Shown piece after piece: positions 23,830 through 32,237 of a DNA stretch of 32,292 nucleotides. The position numbers and the translations under genes were made by a program. How positions within the stretch are numbered: the stretch's first letter is position 1; each line of letters opens with the position of its first letter. The notes under the pieces were generated by a model, which searched no databases, was not told where the DNA came from, and saw only the letters and a program-made list of their open reading frames with translations. The DNA comes from CAYFLR01 sp964343805 (GTDB lineage: Bacteria > Bdellovibrionota_B > Oligoflexia > CAYFLR01): the NCBI GenBank assembly GCA_964343805.1, contig CAYFLR010000068.1, positions 1-32,292 on the forward strand, written 5' to 3'.

Positions 23830-24192
23830 TTATTCATTGACCGGGATGTATGTACAAAAACCATCCAAGCACTTAACTTGCCCTGAGCCGCAAGGGGGGA
23901 TGCGTGCCACTTCGGTGCAGGCACCTTTGGCAAAAAGAGATCTAAAAGCATCTAACTGCTCTTTATTGATAGCGGCATCTTTCCCTCCATTGGCACAATC
24001 ACAATTTCCATTATGGGTATACACACAGTCAGTATCAATGCTGCATGTCTGGTAAGCTTTGAGTTCTTGGTCGCTTAAGGGAGATTCTTGAGTCGGGGCT
24101 TTGGAGGATTCAGCGGCTTCACTCTCATCTTTCTTCTCATCAGTGCACCAGATAAATATTAATAAAAAAGGCAAACCGTACAGAAGTTTCAT
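23830..24192 (-). CDS. Small cysteine-rich lipoprotein
   Basis: Starting at the ATG at 24190-24192 (AGGG about 8 nt upstream) gives a short lipoprotein-type signal ending FIWC (Cys16). An ATG six codons upstream is an alternative. Trp just before the Cys is not canonical. The mature part starts with an acidic Ser/Glu linker, then a compact domain of about 75 residues with eight Cys (TCSIDTDCVYTHNGNCDCAN, then three later and one terminal in DGFC). These probably form four disulfides. The pattern recalls small secreted Cys-rich domains of deltaproteobacteria with a CxxDxDC motif. The function is unknown. It is 42 nt from the RseC-like gene on the same strand and divergent from the phosphatase gene. 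Confidence 0.65.
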   Translation of the reverse strand: MKLLYGLPFLLIFIWCTDEKKDESEAAESSKAPTQESPLSDQELKAYQTCSIDTDCVYTHNGNCDCANGGKDAAINKEQLDAFRSLFAKGACTEVARIPPCGSGQVKCLDGFCTYIPVNE

Positions 24193-24257
24193 AGTGTATT
24201 CCCTAATCATTGATGGCGTATTTCCTAATCTATCTAACTATGGTAAAATATTGTTCT

Positions 24258-26358
24258 ATGATTCCAAAACGTTTGCAAGCAAAATTAAGAATCCTGGCTG
24301 TGGATGATGAGCCCTTTATTTTGGGGTATATCGAGAAAAGTTTATCCGATTTGGATGCAATGGTTCTTACTTGTTCCTCTCCTATGGAAGCTCTTGAGTT
24401 AGTAAAGCGAGAGACCTTTGATATTGTAATTCTCGATATATTGATGCCAGAAATGAATGGAATTGAGCTTTGTATTCAGATTAAGAAGCTAGATTCCCTA
24501 TCAAAGCACTCCTATTATAATGTTGACCGCTGCCCAAGATAAGGAAAATATTGGTCAAGCTTTTAATAATGGTGCTGTAGATTATATCTCCAAGCCTATT
24601 GTTGTAGAGGAGTTACAGGCCCGGATTAAAAACCAGATCAATCTGATTAAAGCTCAACAGAAGATGAAGGAGAGTGAAGTTAAATTTCGCTCTATCAGTG
24701 AGAATGCCACTGATGCCATTGTCATGATCAATGCTCAAGGAGAGGTGACATTTTGGAATAATGCGGCCACGCAGCTTTTTGGTTATACGGAACGGGAGGT
24801 TTTACTCAAAGATATTCATAAACTTGTAGCCCCTTTTATACCAGAGTCTCAATACCGTAAAGGGCTCGCCAGATTTCATGAAACAGGAGAGGGAGCCGTA
24901 ATTGGAAAAGTGATCTCAGTTGATGCTCAACCGAAGGAGGGGGATAGAATTCCTGTGGAGTTAGCCATTTCAGCTATACATATCAAGCAAGAGTGGCATG
25001 CGGTGGCTATTATCAGAGATGTAACTTTACGTAAGCAGATGGAAATGGCGGTAAGAGATTCAGAGCTTAACCGTGTTGTCTCTGAAATTTTATTGCTCAC
25101 TTTAAAAGACCTCTCCCTCGATGACTTTTTAGAAAATGCTCTAGATGTCATTACCTCTTCCTCTATGGTGGGTTTCTCTGGTAAAGGCTCTATTTTCTTA
25201 GTTGAGAAGCAAACCAACGGCGAGCCTATTTTGGTTTTAAAGACTCAAAAACAGTTGGCTGGACCTTTAAGAGAATTATGTGCCCGAGTTCCATTTGGAA
25301 AGTGTTTGTGCGGTAAAGCAGCTGAAACCAAAAAGTTAGTTTATTCCCCCTGTTTAGATGAAGATCATGACATTACCTTTCCGGGAATAGAACCCCATGG
25401 TCACTACTGTATGCCGGTGATTTCCAGAGGTGAATTATTAGGAGTAATCAATGTCTATGTAGGACATGACCATAAAAGGCGAGCAGAGGAGAAGGTGCTA
25501 CTTCAGTATGTTGCTGATAATTTAGCGTCTGTTATAGATCGGCATCGAGTCGAAGCTGAAAGAATAGAAGCTTCTCGGATGGAAGAAGAGCTTTCCACTG
25601 CCCAGCTGGCTCAAGATACTCTATTCCCACACCCTTATATCGCCAGACCCACTTTCAGTTTAATGGCTCATTATGAAAGAGCTGCTGAATGTGGAGGAGA
25701 TTGGCTCAATTATTATTATTTTGAAAAGGATAACCGATTGCTGCTTATTATTGCCGATGTAATGGGACATGGAGCCGCAGCAGCGATGGTGACAGCTATT
25801 ATAAAGGGATGTACAGATGCCATCATTCGTCTCTGCGAATCGGGTGGATCAGATAAGTTGGGACCAGACTTCTTGATGGAATACTATAATGAATCTCTCA
25901 TTAACGCATTTAAAGATCAAATCAGTATGACTGCTTTTGTGGGAATTATGGATCTTGCTACAGGTGAATTAAACTACTCCAGTGCCGGTCATCCCTTTGG
26001 TATTGTATATCAACAAAATGACCCCAATGATCAGAATTCGTTGGATTATAATTTACTGAAAGGGAAAGGGCCATTGGTTGGAGTGGTACCTGAGGTCACT
26101 TTTCCAGTCCATCGCACCATTTTAAAACCGAATACTTATCTTTTCTTATACACCGATGGTTTTATTGAGAACCCGAATAATAAAGGTCGTCCTTTTGGCA
26201 AACGCAGATTATCAAAATTAATCGAATCTAATGTTAAGCAAGAGAGGCGCACCCCAGAACTAAGTAAAAATATTATGGAAGACTATTATAATTATCTAGA
26301 TGGAGAGCCAATAGAAGATGATGTGGCTCTCCTTATTTTTAATTACCAAGCAGGATAA
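24258..26358 (+). pseudogene. REC-PAS-GAF-PP2C (SpoIIE-like) phosphatase, frameshifted in the receiver domain
   Basis: Two overlapping frames make up one protein of about 700 residues. The first (stop at 24542) encodes the front of a receiver, with DDE pocket and acceptor Asp in VILDILMPEMNG. The second is open from about 24511 and continues it with PIIMLTAA and the conserved Lys in YISKPI. The break is near 24505-24512. Either adding two bases or removing one restores KH(T)PIIMLTAA. Then follow a PAS domain (about 24674-25040), a GAF domain (about 25080-25560, with CLCGKAA), and a PP2C/SpoIIE phosphatase domain (about 25590-26350; CGGDW, IADVMGHGAAAAMV, LYTDGFIENPN, DDVALLIF). Such proteins dephosphorylate anti-sigma antagonists or similar targets. 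The lesion may be a true mutation or an assembly error. The stop overlaps the convergent pullulanase gene by 20 bp. Confidence 0.8.
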
Positions 26359-28667
26359 CTGAAGAGCGTCTCGGGACCTTTATCCTACTTCCCATTACCT
26401 CAATGTTGGAATTTTCAATTCCATCTAAACTCACTTGGTTTGCGTCTAAGATCACTTTCCAATTCATTGACTTAACATTCGAGGGAAGAGAGACCTGGGT
26501 GGCTGAGTTGGCTCCATTATGTACTACAAGTAGTGTGGGGTTTTGACGGACTTCATAAGCTATATGAGTCGGCATTTGCCCGGCTTGATAGGATTGGTCA
26601 AAAAAGGTGATTTGATTGTTAATTTCATCTATCTCTTCTAATCGAAAATGAGGAAGACTGCGGCGCAATTTAATTAACCCTTTGACATATTGAAAAAGAT
26701 CGGGAAATTTCTTTAGTCGTTCCCAATTGATCCCATTGGTGAGGTCAGGAGAGCGGTAGCTGTTATGATGAAACTTTGATTTCTTTCGTGGATGGATCAC
26801 AGGATCATTTGAGTAAAGTGGTTTACTTCTAGCTAATTCGGTTCCAGAATGAATAACTACTCGGCCTTGGGCAGTAAATACCATAGCTAAGGCGAGTTTC
26901 ATTAGACGAATGATTTCTTTTGGTTCTCCACCATGAGAGATGGAAAGTTTGTCAAAAAGGGTATAACCATCATGAATGGACACATAGTTCAGGGTTTCGG
27001 CTGGAGATTTAGCGTAACGATGGTAGGGATCTTGAGTAATTAAATGTTTGAAAGGTACCAATTGATCCTGAAGGCTGGCAATAACTGCTGCTTTGATACG
27101 AGGATAGAGATGAGCTTGCTCTTGAATAAATCCTGGTTCTTCACCATAACCTTTAATGGCATCACGAATTGTATCACTGAAGGCAGAGAGATCTTTGGTA
27201 TCTGCAAGGTTATATTTAGTAGAAGCTTGTTCTTTAGGGAGATCACTGAGATCCCAAGCTTCTCCATATAAAATACTATCTTCTCCTAAGGCTTTACGAA
27301 TATTTTCCATGAGTTTTTTATCCATAAAACCCATGAGATCAAAACGGAAACCATCAATGTGATAGGTTTTTTGCCAATACACCAAGGAATCAATGATGAG
27401 TTTTGCGACCATATTGACTCGGGTTTCAACCGTAGGACCAGCCCCGGTTTTATTTGAAATATGGCCTTCACTGTCGGTCCGGTAGTAGCAGCCGGGAGCA
27501 ATGTTTTCAAAGGTGTCGCTCTTATATGTGTGGTTATAAACCACATCTAAAATAACTCCAATTTTGTTTTTATGTAGCTCTCGAACCATTTTTTTTAGTT
27601 CAATAATTCGGTTGTAAGGGTCTTGCGGATTGGTAGAATACCAGCCTTCTGGAGTGAAATAGTTGTGGGGATCATAACCCCAGTTATAATTGATGTTTTG
27701 AGTTGGAGTGTGCTCATCTGAAAAACTCCGATCGGCTTCGTTTACGGTATAGAAGTTTTGCAAGGGCATGATCTGAACGTGGGTGATGCCTAAGTCCTTA
27801 AGGTGAGGAATTTTGTAGGTTAAGCCTAAGTAGGTTCCTTTGAGTTTTGCTGGAACTTCTTTCTCATTAGCTCTGATAGTAAAGTCACGGGTGTGGAGTT
27901 CGTAACCAACAAAATCAACCGAATTGGCCATGATCTGTTTATTACTAAATACTTCTTGATCAAGCTCTTTAAAGCTAACAGAACTAGGGTTTACAATGGC
28001 AGATTTTCCCACTTTATCGTAAGCGTTGGGATTAAAACTAGCCATGGATCTTGCGTAAGGGTCGATGGCTCTTTTGGTCTTACCTAGTGCAGTCACTTCA
28101 TATTGGTAATAAGTTCCAGCTAGATCTTCAACTCCACATTCATTCGGGGTAACTTTGGTAAACCAGATTCCTCGATTTTGTCGCTGCATAGTCTTTGAAC
28201 AAAGTCTTCGATCGGGATCCCCATGATTGAAGAGAATCAACTTAAGAGCTGTCGCGGTGGGAGACCACACTTTAAACTCTACTCCGCCTTGATGATAAAT
28301 AGGACCTAAATCATTTCCTCGGTAGGTGAATTCGCTATTTAATAGGCTTAAAGAAGGGGTGATCCAAATTATCATTTGACCCACTTTAAGATAATAATTC
28401 ATGTGCCATGCTACTGACTGGGATAGGTTTAAGGATATTGTTTTCAGCTCCCGCTGTCGGGAGCCGAGGGATTCTTGTTGATGGAGGTGGTTATAAAGTT
28501 GAATGGATCTCAGATCCGATATTTCAAAGTTATTGGGAATAGAGTTTAATTTCCTTATTATTTATAAAGAAGGCGGTAGGTCCATTCGGATCGTTTGCTG
28601 CTTGTATCATAGTGCCTATCCAATATAGATGGAAAAGTATCAAAAAGAGAGTCGCTTTTTTTATCAT
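26339..28667 (-). pseudogene. Type I pullulanase (GH13), secreted form, frameshifted near the N-terminus
   Basis: The intact part (26339-28402, 687 codons) has a CBM48-like domain (FTYRGNDLG, then FKVWSPTA) and the GH13 barrel. It shows the pullulanase signature YNWGYDP (239-245), nucleophile Asp355 in GFRFDLMGF, acid/base Glu381 in LYGEAWD, and His477-Asp478. It cleaves alpha-1,6 links of pullulan or starch. Upstream, a 45-codon frame starts at 28667, 4 nt after the preceding gene's stop. It encodes a signal peptide (MIKKATLFLILFHLYW, cleavage near MIQA) then INNKEIKLYSQ and a stop. The pullulanase frame is open from about 28570 and reads NNFEISDLRSIQLYN. Removing one C at 28535-28537 joins them into KEIKLYSNNFEIS, giving 775 residues. 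So a secreted enzyme is inferred, broken by one base or mis-assembled. Confidence 0.75.
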
Positions 28668-28671
28668 ATGA

Positions 28672-31092
28672 TTAATACCTCAAAAGTTTAAGTTTTAAAA
28701 TATTTGCTCGATTGATAGATCCATTGATACCTCCATTAGCCAGATAATTATTAAAGTGCTGGAGGTAAGACATGTTGAAACCATCGCTTATTTTTATTTG
28801 GTACTTTTTCTGTGCCTCTAGCTTTACTTTTAGAAAATTTGAATTTCCCCATGTTTCCCATGTTTTTAAGTGAGGCATAATAAAACTCCCTTGGTATAAA
28901 GTAGGACCATTTTCGAGAGAGAGACGCACCGTTTTAACACAGGCGGAAATTCCGGTAGAAATGGCATTGAAGGCGTTTCCATAGGTTAGCTGAATTAAAT
29001 GTCTGCCTGAGTATTTGGTGGTAATAGGGTGAATAACCAATTCTTGATCAGCCTCTCCCCAGTCATGGAAGTGCCAGTGTCCAAAATCATATAGAATCAA
29101 GGGATCATCTACTCCATAGAAAATTTCTTCTGTTGCTTTGATCACTTGCAAAGCTTGAGGTGGTTCGAAAAAGGACAAGGCAGAGGGGGGAGAAACTATT
29201 TGGCTGGAGGGATGAATGACTTCAGCAAAATAGACGGCAGTTTTATTGGGATTGTGCTTTTTATCAATCCAAGTTGGGTTTGACCCGTTACGAACGGCTA
29301 TCTTTCCGTTTCGATAAATATTAAAATGACAGTCCTTTTCAATATTTTTTAACGAACAAGTTAAACCTTTCTGATCTTGTTTAATAGAGAGATTAGGGGG
29401 AGGGGGAGCAAAAATACCATCAATTTCCTCTGGGGATTGGAGTAATTTGATTTTAGCTGTGGAATGATATTCGGGGTATAAAACTATTTCGATATCATTT
29501 AGCTCATTCATTTGAATGTAAGGGATCACTTCACCCACAGGAAACGAGTCCTGATTCCATTTTATTTGACCAGCAAGATAGTGGGTGGCTTTTTCATCTT
29601 TTTTGATCAGCCTTAGTTTGAGATTTACTTTTTTTGATTGAAAAGCAAGGTTGCTTAGCTCTATGGTATCTTCTTTGTAAAAGGTTTGATGGGCAATATT
29701 TTGCGTAATAAATGGTTCAATTATTAGTCCGTTATTTTTAAATTCAATACCAAAAATACCGCGAATTATGGCTGCACCATATCCGGCCACTGACCACAAC
29801 TGTCTGCGGGAATTTATAACGGGTCCTGAGAGAGTTCCATCTTTTAGAAAGGGCTTTAAAGATGTAAATTCAAAATTTTCCATATTAGAGAGATTTAAAG
29901 CCGATCCTTTAATAAGCGAATCCATGGCATTATCAAAGGCTTTTTCATTTTTTACTTTTTTAGCAGCTAATAAAAAGAATGCGGTCACAAAAGGCCAAAT
30001 AGCTCGGTTGTGGTAGATCGGAGCGTTCTTTTTCTGAGGCCAAAAAACAGGAGGTCCTGCCGGTGTAAGGGGATAGTTAGATACAATGAGAGCTGCTTGA
30101 TGAGGTGTTGCAACATCAAATAGGATAGCTAAACTATTCCCTAAAAGATCAAATTGGAAACCGGGTTTGGGAAAAAATTGATCAAGTAAATAAGAGCGAA
30201 AGCTGCTTTGAGATTCATCCCAAAAGGTCTTTCTTATTTTTTTCTTCAGTTGCTCTGCTTGAGATTGATACTTTCTAGTCCAAGCATCATGGTCAAAACT
30301 TTTAGCTAAGGAAGAAATATTTTTTAAAGCCATATAATGTAAGATATTGGTGGAGAGACTTTTTGAGNNNNNNNNNNTGGCAATATGTACTACTTTGTCT
30401 GCTGTCCAATCAGGATAACACTGCTCACGCCAATCGAGAAAAGAGTGTTCTCCCTGATAAAGACCGCTCTCATCGTCAAAAGCATACTTACGATCTTTTT
30501 CTACGGTGTTTCTAAGTGCTTCAAAAACAGCGAGAGAAATTTGAGTGTGCTGCTCTCCACTCAATTGTTTAAGCAGTTCATTCATGCCCAAACTCCAGCA
30601 GATCCGATCAGTACTGACAGGCCAACTCCCTCCGGTTCCAGTATCCTGAGCAATTTCCACATTTTCTCCCCAACGATTGGGTGAGATTTTGAACATCATT
30701 GAATTGAGTGAACGTAAGGGATTCAAGAATCCGAGAGATAGATAGGTGGAGTAGGCGAGATCTCTGGTCCAAACATAATTCCAATCTTCTCCAGTGGAGT
30801 AGCATTCACAATTTGTTTTAGAAAAGCAGGTATCATTTATCTCTTCTACTTCATTCTCTTTTAGCTCTTGCATTGATAAAGCAAAAAGAGCATCAAATAA
30901 AGGGCTCGCACTGTAGACATGGGGCCAATTAGATTCTTCTTTTATGGAGCGTAAACCCTCATTTTTCTCGAGAGGTTGATTGGTTTGCAGGTGAAAGGTT
31001 CGATGGGATTTACCTTCCAGTTGTACTTCTGCTCTGGCTTTATATCCTTGCCATTCTAATTCGCAGCCTTGCGATTCTAGGTTATGAGTCAT
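28672..31092 (-). CDS. Six-hairpin (alpha/alpha)6 glycosidase, probably an alpha-glucan hydrolase
   Basis: 806 residues. An N-terminal segment leads to an (alpha/alpha)6-toroid catalytic domain (about 60-480) with YVWTRDLAYS (Trp108-Thr-Arg-Asp111), GLYQGEHSFLDWREQCYP and SRRQLWSVAGYGA, blocks of GH63/GH37/GH15-type six-hairpin enzymes. A beta-rich region follows, then a C-terminal beta-sandwich (about 680-806) resembling a CBM6-type carbohydrate-binding module. The exact GH family is not certain. AAGGA lies 5 nt before the ATG and an in-frame stop lies just upstream. No signal peptide is visible, which is odd beside a secreted pullulanase. A 10-N gap (30368-30377) lies inside, with the frame kept. 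The pullulanase start follows 4 nt after its stop, so the two are co-transcribed, probably under the divergent AraC-type regulator. Confidence 0.75.
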   Translation of the reverse strand: MTHNLESQGCELEWQGYKARAEVQLEGKSHRTFHLQTNQPLEKNEGLRSIKEESNWPHVYSASPLFDALFALSMQELKENEVEEINDTCFSKTNCECYSTGEDWNYVWTRDLAYSTYLSLGFLNPLRSLNSMMFKISPNRWGENVEIAQDTGTGGSWPVSTDRICWSLGMNELLKQLSGEQHTQISLAVFEALRNTVEKDRKYAFDDESGLYQGEHSFLDWREQCYPDWTADKVVHIAXXXXSKSLSTNILHYMALKNISSLAKSFDHDAWTRKYQSQAEQLKKKIRKTFWDESQSSFRSYLLDQFFPKPGFQFDLLGNSLAILFDVATPHQAALIVSNYPLTPAGPPVFWPQKKNAPIYHNRAIWPFVTAFFLLAAKKVKNEKAFDNAMDSLIKGSALNLSNMENFEFTSLKPFLKDGTLSGPVINSRRQLWSVAGYGAAIIRGIFGIEFKNNGLIIEPFITQNIAHQTFYKEDTIELSNLAFQSKKVNLKLRLIKKDEKATHYLAGQIKWNQDSFPVGEVIPYIQMNELNDIEIVLYPEYHSTAKIKLLQSPEEIDGIFAPPPPNLSIKQDQKGLTCSLKNIEKDCHFNIYRNGKIAVRNGSNPTWIDKKHNPNKTAVYFAEVIHPSSQIVSPPSALSFFEPPQALQVIKATEEIFYGVDDPLILYDFGHWHFHDWGEADQELVIHPITTKYSGRHLIQLTYGNAFNAISTGISACVKTVRLSLENGPTLYQGSFIMPHLKTWETWGNSNFLKVKLEAQKKYQIKISDGFNMSYLQHFNNYLANGGINGSINRANILKLKLLRY
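30368..30377. other. Assembly gap (10 N)
   Basis: Ten Ns inside the six-hairpin glycosidase gene. The frame carries through at this length. Confidence 0.95.
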
Positions 31093-31136
31093 GATGTCCT
31101 TGACGCTTCGTTTACCTTACTAGGATTTAAAAACCG

Positions 31137-31154
31137 CCCCATTATATACAGGGG
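31137..31154 (-). promoter_or_regulatory. Candidate promoter -10 inside a palindromic operator
   Basis: On the minus strand, CCCCTGTATATAATGGGG is an imperfect dyad (CCCC/GGGG arms) enclosing TATAAT (31146-31141). This would start the glycosidase transcript about 42 nt before its ATG. No good -35 hexamer is present, which is typical of activator-dependent promoters. The divergent gene is an AraC-type regulator. Confidence 0.4.
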
Positions 31155-31222
31155 TATTAAATTGTGTTATCGATTAAAAGTCATTTATTTGTTAGTATTC
31201 GTCATAGTGAAGGTGGAGTAAG

Positions 31223-32164
31223 ATGGAATATTTCTTTCAAACCGAAGGAGTCATACTAAAGGAGTTTCGAGATTTAGATTGCCATTTGGGAATTATCTCG
31301 ATTGATGCGGAAAACCTTTTCCGAGCCCAACTTCAACTGCCTCGTCCTACCCTTTTTTTTCCTCGCAAGTACGAATCTATTAATTTACAGATTGCTCATG
31401 GCAGGGAATCTCGTATTATTTCAGTTGGACCAACCTCTTTGCTAATCCTTCCGGCGGGCTGCAATGTTCATGTTTTACAAAGCAGTTTCACCTGTCACTT
31501 TACACTCATTACCCCATTAGCAAAGCTTTATCCCAGAGTTCTAAGAAATTGTGGTATAGCTAAAAATCAATTTGATCCTCTCTTTAAACAGCCCTTTATC
31601 ATTCCTCGTAAGAACTGGATGAATGAGCTCCTCTGTCGGTATGTTTTTGAGAGGGTGGAGGCTCAGAACTACAAGAACTATGTGACTGACTTTCTTGAAT
31701 TAGAGATCATGAAAGAGCTCTTCTTTAATTGGAAGGAAGAGATTGAAGATAAAAATAGATTTCAATTTTCACTGGACGGCTATTCTCTTGAGCAAAATGA
31801 ATTGATACTGAAACAAGCTATTATTTATATAGAGCATCATCTTTTTAAGGGGGTGACCATAGAGGAAGTGGTGGATAATGTCGGAGCCAGTCAATCCACT
31901 TTGCTGCGTTGTTTTCGCCGTCATTTTAAAAAGACACCTTTTGAATATCTGAGAAGTCGAAAACTTCAAGAGAGCCGAATTCTTATCAAGGCAGGTAAAC
32001 ATAACATTTCAGAAATTGCTCACATCATGGGTTATAGCAGTGTAAGTGCTTTTACCTATGCTTTTAAAAAGGAGTTTGGATTAGCCCCCACCCAATTAGT
32101 TGGCGTCCATAAACGAACATCCACAGCGTTGACTTCAAAAACTGGTTCAGGTTCGTACTCTTGA
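31223..32164 (+). CDS. AraC-family transcriptional regulator
   Basis: 313 residues. An N-terminal region of about 190 residues has beta-rich parts like a sugar-sensing cupin-type domain. The C-terminal AraC/XylS double helix-turn-helix is at about 198-292 (VTIEEVVDNVGASQSTLLRC, then HNISEIAHIMGYSSVSAFTY with FKKEFGLAPTQL). GGAG lies 4 nt before the ATG. It is divergent from the glycosidase-pullulanase operon across 130 bp and probably activates it in response to a glucan-derived sugar (inference). The domain normally ends soon after FGLAPTQL. Here the last ~20 residues (VGVHKRTSTALTSKTGSGSY) and the stop are encoded by the repeat element at 32098, so the tail looks acquired. Confidence 0.85.
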   Translation: MEYFFQTEGVILKEFRDLDCHLGIISIDAENLFRAQLQLPRPTLFFPRKYESINLQIAHGRESRIISVGPTSLLILPAGCNVHVLQSSFTCHFTLITPLAKLYPRVLRNCGIAKNQFDPLFKQPFIIPRKNWMNELLCRYVFERVEAQNYKNYVTDFLELEIMKELFFNWKEEIEDKNRFQFSLDGYSLEQNELILKQAIIYIEHHLFKGVTIEEVVDNVGASQSTLLRCFRRHFKKTPFEYLRSRKLQESRILIKAGKHNISEIAHIMGYSSVSAFTYAFKKEFGLAPTQLVGVHKRTSTALTSKTGSGSYS

Positions 32165-32224
32165 GGTACTGCCCCTTCCCAGTTTTTTCGTCGCCTTGTG
32201 GATGTCCGTTTCTGTTAGCCAACT
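32098..32224. repeat. Dispersed repeat, copy B, forming a long inverted repeat
   Basis: The left arm, 32098-32145, begins AGTTGGCGTCCATAAACG; bases 32099-32135 match copy A at 4948 in 33 of 37 positions. The right arm, 32179-32224, is its imperfect reverse complement (CCAGTTTTTTCG through GTTAGCCAACT). They enclose a loop of 33 nt that holds the AraC gene's stop codon (32162-32164). The transcript could fold into a long hairpin. Confidence 0.75.
32112..32166 (+). repeat. 55-bp exact direct repeat, first copy
   Basis: Starts AACGAACATCCACAGCG and ends ACTCTTGAGG. It is identical to 32238-32292. Confidence 0.9.
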
Positions 32225-32237
32225 CTCAAAGTTTATC

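Noticed and set aside
28456..28473. Perfect 7-bp hairpin GCTCCCG/CGGGAGC as a terminator
   Set aside because: No T run follows, and the region reads as coding sequence (LGSRQREL) of the frameshifted pullulanase.
32098..32224. Integron attC site
   Set aside because: The arms lack the RYYYAAC and GTTRRRY core sites. GTTGGCG, GTTGACT and GTTAGCC do not fit, and no integrase gene is present.
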